The notes under the pieces are model-generated. The model had not been told where the DNA came from. It did not search any database and saw nothing but the letters and a program-made list of their open reading frames with translations. 64,000 bases of DNA from Corynebacterium nuruki S6-4. GTDB lineage: Bacteria; Actinomycetota; Actinomycetes; Mycobacteriales; Mycobacteriaceae. A program made the position numbers and the translations under genes. Positions 26,996 to 35,953 of the stretch are shown piece by piece. How positions within the stretch are numbered: the first letter of the stretch is position 1; every line of letters starts with the position of its first letter. The DNA lies in assembly GCF_007970465.1 (NCBI RefSeq), contig NZ_CP042429.1, forward strand, positions 2,542,001 through 2,606,000. Direction: 5' to 3'.

Positions 26996-28051
26996 CTACA
27001 GCCCGGCGGCGTCCGCCACCCGGGTCGCCCCGGCGATGAGCGCGTCGACGGTCTCCGGGACCGGGGCCCCGGCCGCCGCCGCGTTCTCCGGGGTCTCGGC
27101 GACCCGTCGGATGACCCCCTCGACGATGACCGCCACCTTCCACAGCCCCAGGACGTGCCAGAAGTCCAGCGCGGCCCGCGACCGGCCGGTGGCCGCCAGG
27201 TAGCGGTCGGCGAGCTCGTCGGGGCCGGGGAACCCGTCAGCGAGGGCGGCGTCGAACCCGGGCAGGTTGGGGCCCTGCCGGGTCGGCCAGTAGGACAGCA
27301 GCGAGCCGATGTCGGCCAGCGGGTCGCCGAGGGTGGTGAGTTCCCAGTCGACGACCGCGTTGACCCTGCCGGTCGACTCGTCGACGATGATGTTACCCAG
27401 GTGCAGGTCACCGTGGACGAGGACGGTCTCGGTCTGCTCGGGGACCGCATCGGCCAGCCGGGCGGTGAGGGCGTCCAGCGCCGGGAGTTCGCGCGTCTTC
27501 GTCTTCTCCCACTGCCCGGCCCAGCGCCGCAGCTGGCGGGGCGCGTAGGGCTTGTGGGAGGCCAGGTCGGACAGTCCGGTCTCGTCGAGGTCGACGGCAT
27601 GGACGGCGACCATCGCGTCGATCAGTCCGTCCGCGGCGGTCCGGCGGGCGTCCGGCGTCAGGCGCTGCGCCGCCTCCCGGGAGTTCAGTGAGGTCCCCGG
27701 CACCGCGGACATGGCGATGACCGGCACGTCGCCGGCCCCGTCACCGGTCCCGCCGCCCCCGTCGGACAGCGTGGTGGCGCCGTGGATCGTCGGGACCGGG
27801 ACGTCGGTGTCCGCCAGGGCGGCCATGATCCGGCCCTCGCGCAGCACGTCGTGGGCGGAGGCGGTGAGGTGCCCCAGTGGCGGGCGACGCACCACGACGG
27901 AGTGTCCGGCACCGTCGGTGGCGCGGTAGGTGAGGTTGGACTGGCCGGCGCCGATGCGGGTCAGGGTCAGCGGGCCGTCGCCGGTGATCCCGCTGCCGGG
28001 CAGTCCGGCCAGCCAGTCACCGAGTCCGGGGAGGTCGAGGGGGTCGGTCAT
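26996..28051 (-). CDS. Phosphotransferase-family protein (APH fold, acyl-CoA metabolism type)
   Basis: 351 residues. Aminoglycoside-phosphotransferase/choline-kinase fold: IGAGQSNLTYRATD nucleotide loop, catalytic VHGDLHLGNIIVD, metal-binding VVDWELTTLGDPLADIG. Proteins of this subgroup sit next to acyl-CoA dehydrogenases (FadE36/ACAD10-11 type) and probably phosphorylate hydroxyacyl-CoAs rather than antibiotics. It is the last gene of the minus-strand operon, 4 bp after the dehydrogenase, and ends 3 bp from the convergent ligase. Confidence 0.85.
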   Translation of the reverse strand: MTDPLDLPGLGDWLAGLPGSGITGDGPLTLTRIGAGQSNLTYRATDGAGHSVVVRRPPLGHLTASAHDVLREGRIMAALADTDVPVPTIHGATTLSDGGGGTGDGAGDVPVIAMSAVPGTSLNSREAAQRLTPDARRTAADGLIDAMVAVHAVDLDETGLSDLASHKPYAPRQLRRWAGQWEKTKTRELPALDALTARLADAVPEQTETVLVHGDLHLGNIIVDESTGRVNAVVDWELTTLGDPLADIGSLLSYWPTRQGPNLPGFDAALADGFPGPDELADRYLAATGRSRAALDFWHVLGLWKVAVIVEGVIRRVAETPENAAAAGAPVPETVDALIAGATRVADAAGL

Positions 28052-28055
28052 GGTC

Positions 28056-29264
28056 TCACCTGTACTTCCGCAGTTCGGCCCGGGCGATGGTCATGAGGTG
28101 CACTTCGTCGGGGCCGTCGGCGAAGCGCAGCGTCCGCAGTCCGGCGTACATGCCGGCCAGCGGGGTGTCGTCGGTGACGCCCTCCCCACCGAACACCTGG
28201 ATGGCCGCGTCGACGACCTCGAGGGCGACCCGGGGTGCGAGGACCTTGATCGCGGCGATCTCCTGGCGGGCGGCCTTGTTGCCCACGGTGTCCATCAGCC
28301 AGGCGGCCTTCATGGTCAGCAGCCGGGCGGATTCGATGCTGATCCGCGCCTCGGCGATCCGGTCGCGGATGTTGTCGCGGTCGGCGAGTTTCTTCCCGAA
28401 GGTCGTGCGGGACTCCGCCCGGCGGCACAGCAGCTCCAGGGCACGTTCGGCGATGCCGATCGAGCGCATGCAGTGGTGGATCCGGCCGGGCCCGAGCCGG
28501 TCCTGGGAGATGCGGAAGCCTTCGCCTTCCCCGCCGAGGATGTCCGTGTCGGGGACGAAGACGTCGTCGAAGCTGATCTCGGCGTGCCCTTCGCGGTCGT
28601 GGTAGCCGAAGACGGGCAGGTTGCGTTCGACCGTCACACCGGGGGCGTCGGCGGGGACGACGAGCATGGACTGCTGGCGGTGCCGGTCGGCGTCCGGGCT
28701 GGTCTTCCCCATGACGATGAGGACGCCGAGGTGCGGGTGCATGCCGTTGGAGCTGAACCATTTGCGGCCGGTGAGCCGGTAGCCGCCGTCGACGCGGCGG
28801 AAGTCCATGGCGATGTTCGTGGCGTCCGAGGAGGCGACGCCGGGTTCGGTCATGCAGAACGCGGAGCGGATCTCCCCGCGCAGCAGCGGTTCAAGGTACT
28901 TCTCGCGGTGTTCGGGGGTGCCGTAGAGCTCGAGGATCTCCATGTTGCCGGTGTCCGGGGCGTTGCAGTTGCAGGCCTCGGGGGCCAGGCCGATGCTGTG
29001 GCCCATGATCTCGGCGAGGGGGGCGTATTCGGTGTTTGTCAGGGCGGGGACGTTGTCGCCCTCGTGCGGGTGGAAGAGGTTCCACAGGCCGCGTTTCTTC
29101 GCCTCCTCCTTCAGTTCGGCGAGGACGGCGGGGAAGTGGTGGGGGTCGCCGGATTCGCGGATCTGCTGTTCGGCGACCGGTTCGGCCGGGTACACGCACT
29201 CGTCCATGAAGGCGGTCAGCCGGGCCTGGTAGTCGAGGCTGCGGTCGGTGTTGCTGAAGTCCAC
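28056..29264 (-). CDS. Acyl-CoA dehydrogenase
   Basis: 402 residues. FAD-dependent alpha,beta-dehydrogenation of an acyl-CoA. Motifs: CMTEPGVASSDATNI in the middle domain, YRLTGRKWFSSNG, and the C-terminal IQVFGGEGVTDDTPLAGMY. The region after the middle domain (GPGRIHHCMRSIG) resembles the ACAD10/11 and FadE-type enzymes that work with APH-fold kinases. GTG 29264, 7 bp after the SDR stop, restores the usual N-terminus; the longer frame reads antisense through the SDR gene. Confidence 0.92.
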   Translation of the reverse strand: MDFSNTDRSLDYQARLTAFMDECVYPAEPVAEQQIRESGDPHHFPAVLAELKEEAKKRGLWNLFHPHEGDNVPALTNTEYAPLAEIMGHSIGLAPEACNCNAPDTGNMEILELYGTPEHREKYLEPLLRGEIRSAFCMTEPGVASSDATNIAMDFRRVDGGYRLTGRKWFSSNGMHPHLGVLIVMGKTSPDADRHRQQSMLVVPADAPGVTVERNLPVFGYHDREGHAEISFDDVFVPDTDILGGEGEGFRISQDRLGPGRIHHCMRSIGIAERALELLCRRAESRTTFGKKLADRDNIRDRIAEARISIESARLLTMKAAWLMDTVGNKAARQEIAAIKVLAPRVALEVVDAAIQVFGGEGVTDDTPLAGMYAGLRTLRFADGPDEVHLMTIARAELRKYR

Positions 29265-29271
29265 GGCAGGC

Positions 29272-30057
29272 CTACTTTCCGACGGTTCCGACGAGCTCGC
29301 CGCCGTCGACGACGAGGTTGGAGCCGGTGATCCAGCTGCTGGTGGGGGAGGCGAGGAAGGCGACGGCATCGGCGATGTCGGCCGGTTCCCCGATCCTGCC
29401 GAGCGGGGAGCCGGCGGCGACGGCGGCCTCGTGTTCCTTCCACAGGGCCTCGGACAGCCGGGTGCGGACCACCCCGGGGCAGACGGAGTTCACCCGGACG
29501 GCGGGGCCGAGTTCGCGGGCGAGCTGTTCGGTGAGGTGGAGCAGGGCGGCCTTCGAGGCGTTGTACACCCCGATGCCGTCCTCCATGGTCAGGGCGCCGA
29601 TGGAGCAGATGTTGACGATCGCGCCGGTCTCCTCCGCCCCGAGTCCGGCGGTGAGGGCGGCCCGGGTCCAGATGGTGGGGCCGGTGACGTTGATCTCGAA
29701 GACCTTCGCGACCAGTGCGGGGTCTTGGTCGGCGACGGGGCCGTAGGCGGGGTTGGTGCCGGCGTTGTTGACGAGCACGTCGAGGCGTCCGGTACGGGCC
29801 ACGGCGGTCGCGCAGACGGATTCGGCGGCGTCCGGGTCGGCGACATGGCCGGCGAGACCGGTGACGCTGCCGGCGCCGGCGAGTCCGGCGAGTTCGGTGG
29901 TGATCTGGGCTGCAGCGGCTTCCGCGGCGTCCTGCTTCCGGGAGGTGAGGAAGACGTCGGCGCCGGAGGCGGCGAGCAGCGTGGCGGTGGCGTGGCCGAT
30001 GCCGCGGCTGCCGCCGGTGACGACGGCGGTGCGGCCGGTGAAGTCGTAGGTGGTCAT
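29272..30057 (-). CDS. Short-chain dehydrogenase/reductase
   Basis: 261 residues. Classical SDR: nucleotide-binding TGGSRGIGHA, NNAG motif in VLVNNAGTNPAYG, and the catalytic Ser-Tyr-Lys in ICSIGAL and YNASKAAL. It probably acts as a hydroxyacyl-CoA or alcohol dehydrogenase in the same pathway. ATG 30057 is chosen over GTG 30066 because TACGGT (30070–30065, minus) ends 7 nt before it, a leaderless start in which GTG 30066 would overlap the -10. Confidence 0.9.
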   Translation of the reverse strand: MTTYDFTGRTAVVTGGSRGIGHATATLLAASGADVFLTSRKQDAAEAAAAQITTELAGLAGAGSVTGLAGHVADPDAAESVCATAVARTGRLDVLVNNAGTNPAYGPVADQDPALVAKVFEINVTGPTIWTRAALTAGLGAEETGAIVNICSIGALTMEDGIGVYNASKAALLHLTEQLARELGPAVRVNSVCPGVVRTRLSEALWKEHEAAVAAGSPLGRIGEPADIADAVAFLASPTSSWITGSNLVVDGGELVGTVGK

Positions 30058-30064
30058 GTCGGCC

Positions 30065-30087
30065 ACCGTACTATGAATCGTGATTCA
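30065..30087 (-). promoter_or_regulatory. Promoter and TetR operator of the SDR–ACAD–phosphotransferase operon
   Basis: Palindrome TGAATC-GT-GATTCA at 30074–30087, immediately upstream of the minus-strand -10 TACGGT. It overlaps the stop codon of the tetR gene. The same site recurs at 25269–25282. Confidence 0.75.
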
Positions 30088-30768
30088 ATTCACCGGTTCG
30101 GCGTCTGTCCCGGACAGCCCCAGCGTGCGCAGCCAGAGCAGGTCCGCGGTCGCGCACAGCCGGTCGAACGTTTCATCGGTGTCCGGGAACCGGCCGTCGA
30201 CCCAGGTCAGGTACGCCATCCGGGAGACCGCGGCCGACAGTGCCACCGCCGTCATCTCCGGATCGGCGACCGTCACCCCACCGAGATCGCACAACCGCCC
30301 GATCAACCGGGTGTTGCGGTCGATGAACCCGTCCGCCCGGTGCAGCCGCTGCCGGCTGAACTGTTCCTCGGCCTGCGCGACCTCCTCCATCAGGGCCATG
30401 ACGTCTCGGTTCTCCCGGTAGGACGCCAGATACGCCCGGTTCGTCGCACTGATCTGCTCCGCCGGGGACCCGTGGTGGCCCGCCGCCCCGGCCCGGCCCG
30501 CGGCGCGCATCTCCTCCTCCACCCCGGTGAGGACGGCGGAGAGCAGGGCGTCCCGGTCAGCGAAGTAGGTGTACAGCGTGCCCACCGAGCAGCCGGCTTC
30601 CGCGGCGACCGCGGTGAGTCTGGTGTTCCGGTGCCCGTCGCGCAGGAAGACGGTGCGGGCCGCGGAGAGGATCTCCGCCCGGCGCCGGCCGGCACGGCTG
30701 TCGGCGGCCGGGGGATCGGTGTGTGCGGCGTGTGCAGTGTGCGCGGTGTGCTCGGCCATACCGCGCAT
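30085..30768 (-). CDS. TetR-family transcriptional regulator
   Basis: 227 residues (219 if the ATG at 30759 is used). N-terminal HTH: RRRAEILSAARTVFLRDGH then TRLTAVAAEAGCSVGTLYTYF, with ligand-binding helices behind it. It is preceded by a Thr-Ala-His-rich leader peptide. It lies just upstream of the operon it probably controls; an acyl-CoA inducer is expected from the gene context. The operator overlaps its own stop codon. Confidence 0.88.
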   Translation of the reverse strand: MRGMAEHTAHTAHAAHTDPPAADSRAGRRRAEILSAARTVFLRDGHRNTRLTAVAAEAGCSVGTLYTYFADRDALLSAVLTGVEEEMRAAGRAGAAGHHGSPAEQISATNRAYLASYRENRDVMALMEEVAQAEEQFSRQRLHRADGFIDRNTRLIGRLCDLGGVTVADPEMTAVALSAAVSRMAYLTWVDGRFPDTDETFDRLCATADLLWLRTLGLSGTDAEPVN

Positions 30769-30824
30769 CGTATCGGTCCGGCCGGCTCCGGGGGAGCGAC
30801 CGGCCCACCTGTTAGCCTGTGGAG

Positions 30825-31316
30825 ATGATGAGCGGCACAGCGGCAGGAGAGAAGAAAAACGACACCGGGCCGGTGACGCTCTGGCTGCGGCGGGTGACCC
30901 TGGTCGCCGCGGCGGCGGTGACCGTGTGGGTGCTGGTCCGCTATCCGTCGGCGCCGGACACGGTCCCGGTCCACTTCGCTGCCGGCGGGGAGGCCGACGA
31001 GTGGGGGTCGAAGTCGACGGTGCTGTGGCTCTCGCTGATCATGCTGGTGATGATCGGCGGCATCCACTGGCTCTCGTACCGCCCGGACGCCCCCTGGGTG
31101 AACTATCCGAAACCGCTCACGGTGGTCAACGCCCCGGCGATGTACCGCGCCGGTGAGCAGATGATGGTCTGGCTCAATGCGGGCCTCGTGGTGCTCTACG
31201 CCGGGCTCGCCGGCGCTGTCCTCTCGGGGGCGGATATCCTGCTGTTCCTCATCCCCGGCTTCGTCCTCCTGGGCGGTGGGCTGGTCGTCGGCATCGTGAA
31301 GATGGTCCGGGCCTGA
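30825..31316 (+). CDS. DUF1648-type small membrane protein
   Basis: 163 residues with four hydrophobic segments (about 22–42, 68–88, 115–137, 142–160). The segment VLVRYPSAPDTVPVHFAAGGEADEW is the DUF1648 hallmark, shared with SdpI-type proteins. Function unknown. TAGCCT (30813–30818) ends 6 nt before ATG 30825; GTG 30819 is unlikely as it would be upstream of the transcription start. It is divergent from tetR. Confidence 0.75.
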   Translation: MMSGTAAGEKKNDTGPVTLWLRRVTLVAAAAVTVWVLVRYPSAPDTVPVHFAAGGEADEWGSKSTVLWLSLIMLVMIGGIHWLSYRPDAPWVNYPKPLTVVNAPAMYRAGEQMMVWLNAGLVVLYAGLAGAVLSGADILLFLIPGFVLLGGGLVVGIVKMVRA

Positions 31317-31398
31317 TCGGTCCCCGGCCGGCACGGCACCGGGTAGGCTCCGTAGCCAGTTGCCGGCCCGTTGCCTGATTCCTGCGAGAGGACGCCCG

Positions 31399-32205
31399 AT
31401 GAACATTCCCGGACTCCCCAATTTCCGTGACCTCGGCGGTCACCGCACCAGTCACGGCACGGTCATCGCGCCGGGGGCGCTGTTCCGCTCGGTCGACCTC
31501 AGCCGGCTGGAACCCGCCGGCGGCGAGGCGCTCGGTGCCCTCGGCATCCGGCGGATCATCGATCTGCGGACCACTGTCGAGGTGGAGAAGCGTCCGGACC
31601 GGCTGCCGGAGCGGATGAGCAGCCGGCACCTCGATGTTCTGGCGGATGCCGGTGCGGCGGCCGGCGCTCAGGTGGGGCGCATCATGGAGGATCCGCGTCG
31701 GCTCACCGAGGTGCTCGGCGGCGGGGCCGCCCGGGACCGGATGGCCGCGACCTACCGCGACATTGTGTCGATGCCGAGCGCGCTGCGCAGTTACCGGGAG
31801 CTGTTCCTCGGGTTCGCCGGGGATGCCGGCGCCGGCGGCGTCCTGTTCCACTGCACGACCGGCAAGGACCGCACCGGGTGGGCGGCCGCCTCGCTCATGC
31901 TGCTGCTCGGGGTGGATGAGGACGCCGTGACGGAGGACTACCTGCGCACCAATGCCGATCTGCTGCCGGCGATGCAGCCGGTGCTCGACCGGTTCGCCGG
32001 GCAGGGCGGCGACCCGGATGTCCTGCTGCCGGTACTGGGGGTGCAGGAGGAGTACCTGCGCACCGCGCTCGACGAGGTCGAGGTGCGGTTCGGCGGCATC
32101 CGCGGCTACGCGACCGACGGGCTCGGACTGACGGAGCAGGACATCGACCGGCTGGCCGCCGCGGTCACCGTGGACGCCGGTTCAGGCGGTGGTGGTCTTC
32201 GGTGA
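31399..32205 (+). CDS. Tyrosine/serine-type protein phosphatase (PTP fold)
   Basis: 268 residues. Active-site P-loop HCTTGKDRTGW (C-x5-R), N-terminal LPNFRDLGGHRTSHG and the RSVDLSRLEPAG loop typical of bacterial MptpB/LipA-like phosphatases, which act on phosphoproteins or phosphoinositides. ATG 31399 has gagagga at 31385–31391. Its 3' end overlaps hicB, on the other strand, by 24 bp. No signal peptide, so cytoplasmic or exported by another route. Confidence 0.88.
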   Translation: MNIPGLPNFRDLGGHRTSHGTVIAPGALFRSVDLSRLEPAGGEALGALGIRRIIDLRTTVEVEKRPDRLPERMSSRHLDVLADAGAAAGAQVGRIMEDPRRLTEVLGGGAARDRMAATYRDIVSMPSALRSYRELFLGFAGDAGAGGVLFHCTTGKDRTGWAAASLMLLLGVDEDAVTEDYLRTNADLLPAMQPVLDRFAGQGGDPDVLLPVLGVQEEYLRTALDEVEVRFGGIRGYATDGLGLTEQDIDRLAAAVTVDAGSGGGGLR

Positions 32206-32586
32206 GAGAAGCTGGGACACCCGCCCACGGCTGACGCCGAGGAGGGTCGCCGAGTCGGTGACGCTGAACCCCTCGTCACGGAGCCGTCGCGCTACCCGGC
32301 GGATCTGCGCGGCGGCATCTGCCTGGGCTGCAGCTGCGGCGGCAGTGGCCTCTCTGCTCTCGGTGATCTGGTCGGACAGATCACCGATCTCCGGCACGAC
32401 ATCGACCTGCACAGTGGAGTGGTCGGTGTCGGGGTCGAGCGTGTCGAGGTAGTCGCGAACCTGGTCGGTGGCATCAGACAGGTACCGGGTTGACGTGGCG
32501 TTGTCGTCGTCGATGATGAGGTCCCAGCCGCCGGACCACTTCCGGGCATGAACGGAGATGTGGTTGTCGGTGTACATGTCAGTCAT
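32182..32586 (-). CDS. hicB: HicB-like antitoxin with C-terminal helix-turn-helix
   Basis: 134 residues. N-terminal HicB-like half (HISVHARKWSGGWDLIIDDD), an Ala-rich linker helix at ~85–100, then the DNA-binding segment EGFSVTDSATLLGVSRGRVSQLL. It should neutralise HicA and repress the operon. ATG 32586 overlaps the hicA stop by 4 bp. A start at 32577 (MYTD) is also possible. The 3' end overlaps the convergent phosphatase gene. Confidence 0.8.
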   Translation of the reverse strand: MTDMYTDNHISVHARKWSGGWDLIIDDDNATSTRYLSDATDQVRDYLDTLDPDTDHSTVQVDVVPEIGDLSDQITESREATAAAAAAQADAAAQIRRVARRLRDEGFSVTDSATLLGVSRGRVSQLLSPKTTTA

Positions 32587-32786
32587 CCCTTCGTGATGCG
32601 TTCGATGGCTTTGAGGGCATTGCGTGTGACCGCCGGAGACACTTCCCGCGTCCGGGTGATGATGACCGGCCGGTCCAGGCATGGGGCAGTCCAGACTTCG
32701 TGGTCGCCTTTGCCCTGTCGCGTCCGGACGAAACCGGCTGCATGAAGACGTTGAACGAGATCACGGTACTTCATGGGTCTGGTCAC
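32583..32786 (-). CDS. hicA: HicA-family mRNA interferase toxin
   Basis: 67 residues from GTG 32786, or 63 from ATG 32774. The dsRBD-like fold is recognisable from KYRDLVQRLHAAGFVRTRQ, the catalytic histidine in GKGDHEVWTAP, and NALKAIERI at the C-terminus. It cleaves mRNA when free. hicA precedes and overlaps hicB. Promoter TTGACG/TAAAAT lies directly upstream; GTG 32786 would be nearly leaderless. Confidence 0.85.
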   Translation of the reverse strand: MTRPMKYRDLVQRLHAAGFVRTRQGKGDHEVWTAPCLDRPVIITRTREVSPAVTRNALKAIERITKG

Positions 32787-32793
32787 AAGCCGG

Positions 32794-32823
32794 ATTTTAT
32801 GCCCCCTATAATATCACCGTCAA
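32794..32823 (-). promoter_or_regulatory. hicAB promoter
   Basis: On the minus strand TTGACG (32823–32818), 18 bp, TAAAAT (32799–32794), the most consensus-like promoter in the window. It lies in an AT-rich patch beside a small opposite-strand ORF. Confidence 0.65.
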
Positions 32824-32837
32824 GGGGGGATAACATC

Positions 32838-32921
32838 ATGAAGAAGATCCACGAGTCGAGGGCCGTGACGGTGCTCACCGCCGCGAACGAGGCGGCGTCC
32901 AGCAGGGTGGCGGCGATATAG
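32838..32921 (+). CDS. Possible 27-codon ORF or gene remnant
   Basis: Starts MKKIHESRAVTVL at ATG 32838, with aagggggga 7–15 nt upstream, and ends TAG at 32919. It is divergent from hicA and sits in the AT-rich patch. It may be a small peptide, part of the hic locus, or the 5' remnant of a deleted gene. No family recognised; coding status is uncertain. Confidence 0.3.
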   Translation: MKKIHESRAVTVLTAANEAASSRVAAI

Positions 32922-32922
32922 A

Positions 32923-32955
32923 GCACGCAAAAAGTATAAAGGGTATAAAGCGTGC
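32923..32955. promoter_or_regulatory. GCACGC/GCGTGC dyad around repeated GTATAAAG
   Basis: 6-bp inverted arms (32923–32928, 32950–32955) enclose 21 bp containing two copies of gtataaag. This could be an operator with a promoter inside, or a weak hairpin ending the small ORF. Confidence 0.3.
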
Positions 32956-33006
32956 AAAAGTCCCGCCGCTGCCGTCCCCGCTGCACCGGTGCGTAGCATC
33001 ACCGGC

Positions 33007-33507
33007 ATGACTGAACGCACCCTCCCGGACGGCGCCGTCGTCCGCCCCGCCGAACCGCAGGACGTCGCCGGCATCCTCGACTGCATCCACGCCCTCGCCG
33101 TGTACGAGAAGGAGCCGGACGCCGTGGAGAACACGGTGGAGATGCTCACCGACACCCTGTTCGGCGAGAACCCGCAGGCCTTCGCCCATGTCGTGGTGGT
33201 CGACGACGAGATCCGCGGTATCGCCCTGTGGTTCCTGTCCTACTCGACCTGGACCGGACGCCACGGCATCTGGCTGGAGGACCTCTTCGTCCACCAGCAG
33301 TTCCGCGGCTCCGGCTACGGCACTGCACTGCTGGCGTCTCTCGCCGAGATCTGCGTGGACCGCGGGTACACCCGGCTGGAGTGGACGGTGCTGGACTGGA
33401 ACGCCCCGTCGATCGCCTTCTACCGGTCCCTCGGTGCCCAGCCGCAGGACGAGTGGACCACGCAGCGGCTCGTCGGCACCGACCTCACGGCGCTGGCGGC
33501 CCGGTAG
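33007..33507 (+). CDS. GNAT acetyltransferase (diamine acetyltransferase-like)
   Basis: 166 residues. Spermidine/spermine-acetyltransferase-like GNAT: VVRPAEPQDVAGILDCI, a central YSTWTGRHGIWLEDLFV, the acetyl-CoA loop QQFRGSGYGTALLASLA, and LDWNAPSIAFYRSLGA. The substrate may be a polyamine or amino acid. TAGCAT (32994–32999) ends 7 nt before ATG 33007, a leaderless start. It ends at a strong bidirectional stem-loop facing metE. Confidence 0.85.
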   Translation: MTERTLPDGAVVRPAEPQDVAGILDCIHALAVYEKEPDAVENTVEMLTDTLFGENPQAFAHVVVVDDEIRGIALWFLSYSTWTGRHGIWLEDLFVHQQFRGSGYGTALLASLAEICVDRGYTRLEWTVLDWNAPSIAFYRSLGAQPQDEWTTQRLVGTDLTALAAR

Positions 33508-33521
33508 GCGTCCGCCATACA

Positions 33522-33584
33522 GAAATCCTCACCGCCCCGGGAACGCTGTCAGGCTGACAACGTTCCCCGGAGGGTGAGGATTTC
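33522..33584. terminator. Long bidirectional stem-loop between acetyltransferase and metE
   Basis: Outer arms GAAATCCTCACC (33522–33533) and GGTGAGGATTTC (33573–33584) are perfect 12-bp complements; inner arms around GGGAACG / CGTTCCC extend the stem. It lies between convergent genes, so it can terminate both. AAAT/ATTT at the base gives a short U-run in each direction. Confidence 0.8.
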
Positions 33585-33601
33585 CGGGGGTGGGCCGGGC
33601 G

Positions 33602-35953
33602 CTACGCGTTGACCGAGGCGCGGGCCTTCTGCGCGGCGGCGACGAGCACCTTGATCGAGGCGGTGGTCTCGTCCCAGCCGCGGGTCTTCAGACCGCAGTC
33701 GGGGTTGACCCACAGCTGCGAGGCGGGGACGGCGTCCAGCGCGTCGGACAGCAGCGTGTCGACCTCGGACTGCTCCGGGACGCGCGGGGAGTGGATGTCC
33801 CAGACGCCCGGGCCCACGCCCAGCTCGAAGCCGGAGTCACGCAGGGCGTGCAGCACCTGCATGCCGTTGCGGGCGGCCTCGATGGAGGTGACGTCGGCGT
33901 CCAGGTCGCCGACGGTGCCGATGAGCTCGTTGAACTCGGAGTAGCACATGTGGGTGTGGATCTGGATGTCGTCGGCGACACCGGAGGTGGCCAGGCGGAA
34001 GGCGCCCACGGCCCACTTCAGGTAGGCCGGCTGCTGGGCGCGGCGCAGCGGCAGCAGCTCGCGGATGGCGGGCTCGTCGACCTGGATGATCTTCGCGCCG
34101 GCGTCCACGAGGTCGTCGATCTCGTCGCGCAGGGCGAGGGCGACCTGGTCGGCGGTGGTGCCGAGCGGCTGGTCGTCGCGCACGAAGGACCAGGCGAGCA
34201 TGGTGACCGGACCGGTGAGCATGCCCTTGACGAACTTGTCGGTGAAGGACTGCGCGATCTTGAACCACTCGACGGTCATGGCCGCCGGGCGGGTCACGTC
34301 ACCGAACAGGATCGGCGGCCGGACGCACCGGGAGCCGTAGGACTGGACCCACGCCAGGTCGGTGGAGTGGTAGCCCTCGAGCTGCTCGGAGAAGTACTGC
34401 ACCATGTCGTTGCGCTCGGGCTCGCCGTGGACGAGCACGTCGAGGCCGAGGGCCTCCTGGCGTCCGATGACGTCCTTGATCTCGGCGACCATCGCGTCGT
34501 GGTACTGCGCCTCGGTGATGTCGCCCTTGCGCAGCTTCGCGCGCGCCTGGCGGATCTCGGTGGTCTGCGGGAACGAGCCGATGGTGGTGGTCGGCAGCGG
34601 CGGCAGGTTCAGTTCCTTGGCCTGCACCTCGCGGCGCTGGTCGAAGGAGTTGCGGTGCCGGTCGGCCTCGGTGATGGCACCGGTGCGCTGCCGCAGTGCG
34701 GCGTTGCGGGTGCGCTCCGAGCTGCGGCGGGACGCCACGGCCTCGTGGGCCTCGGCGACGGCGGCGTCATCCTCGGCGGTCTCCTCGCCACGCAGGGCGC
34801 GGGACAGCAGGGCGACCTCGGCGATCTTCTCGGCGCCGAAGGCGAGCCAGCTGCGCAGCTCGGCGTCGTCGTCGAGGCTGGTCTCCTGGGCGAGGGAGTA
34901 GGGGACGTGCAGCAGCGAGGAGCTGGTGGACACGCCCACCGGGCCGCGGGCGGCCAGGGCCTTGAGGGTCTGCAGGGCGCGGGCCAGGTCGGTGCGCCAG
35001 ATGTTGCGGCCGTCGACGACACCGGCGAGCAGCTGCTCCTCACCGGTCCAGGACGGGAGCAGGGCCTCGTCGGCGATGTTGGTGTCGTCGGCCTGGCGCT
35101 CGTCGGTGCGTCCGGTGACGAGGTCGACGCCGAAGGCGGCGATACCGGTGCCGGACAGGGTCTTGACGGCCAGGTCGCCGTCGCCGAAGTAGGTCTGGAC
35201 CAGCAGGGCGGTGTCGCCGGCGGCGGCGACGAGCTTCTCGTAGCCGGCGCGGGTGCGGGCCAGCAGGTCGGCCTTGCGGGTCTCGTCCTTGTCGACGTCG
35301 GTGACGAGGTAGGGCTCGTCGAACTGGACCCAGGCGGCGCCGCGCTCGGCGATCCGCGGCAGCAGGCGGGCGTAGGCCTCGAAGATCTCCTCGAGGTGGA
35401 CCAGGGCGTCCGAGCCGTCGGTGGTGCGGGCCAGCGCCAGGTAGGTCAGCGGGCCGATGAGGACCGGGCGGGCGGCGGTGCCGCGGGTGACCTGGTCGGC
35501 GAGGTCGGTGAGCAGGGCGGCGTCGTCGAGGCGGAACTCGGTGTCGGCGGCGAGCTCGGGGACGATGTAGTGGTAGTTCGTGTCGAACCACTTGGTCATC
35601 GCGGAGGCGGGCAGCTCGGCGGTGCCGCGGGCGGCGGCGAAGAGCCGGTCGACGTAGGCGGGCAGGCCGTCGTTGTCGTGGTCGGCGACGTCGGCGACGC
35701 GCTCGGGCAGGGCGCCGAGCAGGGCGGAGGTGTCGAGCATCGAGTCGTAGAAGCTGCGGCCGATGGTGGGGACGGAGTCCAGGCCGGCGCCGGCGATGAG
35801 GTCGGCCTGCTGGTTGACCAGCTGGGTCGCGACGGTGGCCAGGTTGCGGCCGGTCGAGGCGTCCTTCCAGTAGGTCTCGAGGGCCTTCTTGAGCTCGCGC
35901 TTCGGGCCGATGCGCGGAACCCCGGCGACGGTGGCGTTGATCTGTGCGGTCAC
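33602..35953 (-). CDS. metE: Cobalamin-independent methionine synthase
   Basis: 783 residues, full length. Transfers a methyl group from methyltetrahydropteroyl-triglutamate to homocysteine. Recognised from [37 protein letters not shown] (start of the catalytic domain near residue 450), the zinc-site segment [34 protein letters not shown] and the final [11 protein letters not shown] with the catalytic Cys. GTG 35953 follows aaggat. It has a ~180-nt leader and an McbR-like operator within its promoter. Confidence 0.97.
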   Translation of the reverse strand: MTAQINATVAGVPRIGPKRELKKALETYWKDASTGRNLATVATQLVNQQADLIAGAGLDSVPTIGRSFYDSMLDTSALLGALPERVADVADHDNDGLPAYVDRLFAAARGTAELPASAMTKWFDTNYHYIVPELAADTEFRLDDAALLTDLADQVTRGTAARPVLIGPLTYLALARTTDGSDALVHLEEIFEAYARLLPRIAERGAAWVQFDEPYLVTDVDKDETRKADLLARTRAGYEKLVAAAGDTALLVQTYFGDGDLAVKTLSGTGIAAFGVDLVTGRTDERQADDTNIADEALLPSWTGEEQLLAGVVDGRNIWRTDLARALQTLKALAARGPVGVSTSSSLLHVPYSLAQETSLDDDAELRSWLAFGAEKIAEVALLSRALRGEETAEDDAAVAEAHEAVASRRSSERTRNAALRQRTGAITEADRHRNSFDQRREVQAKELNLPPLPTTTIGSFPQTTEIRQARAKLRKGDITEAQYHDAMVAEIKDVIGRQEALGLDVLVHGEPERNDMVQYFSEQLEGYHSTDLAWVQSYGSRCVRPPILFGDVTRPAAMTVEWFKIAQSFTDKFVKGMLTGPVTMLAWSFVRDDQPLGTTADQVALALRDEIDDLVDAGAKIIQVDEPAIRELLPLRRAQQPAYLKWAVGAFRLATSGVADDIQIHTHMCYSEFNELIGTVGDLDADVTSIEAARNGMQVLHALRDSGFELGVGPGVWDIHSPRVPEQSEVDTLLSDALDAVPASQLWVNPDCGLKTRGWDETTASIKVLVAAAQKARASVNA

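Noticed and set aside
26996..28051. Aminoglycoside-resistance phosphotransferase
   Set aside because: APH fold is present, but operon with acyl-CoA dehydrogenase, SDR and shared TetR operator points to acyl-CoA metabolism.
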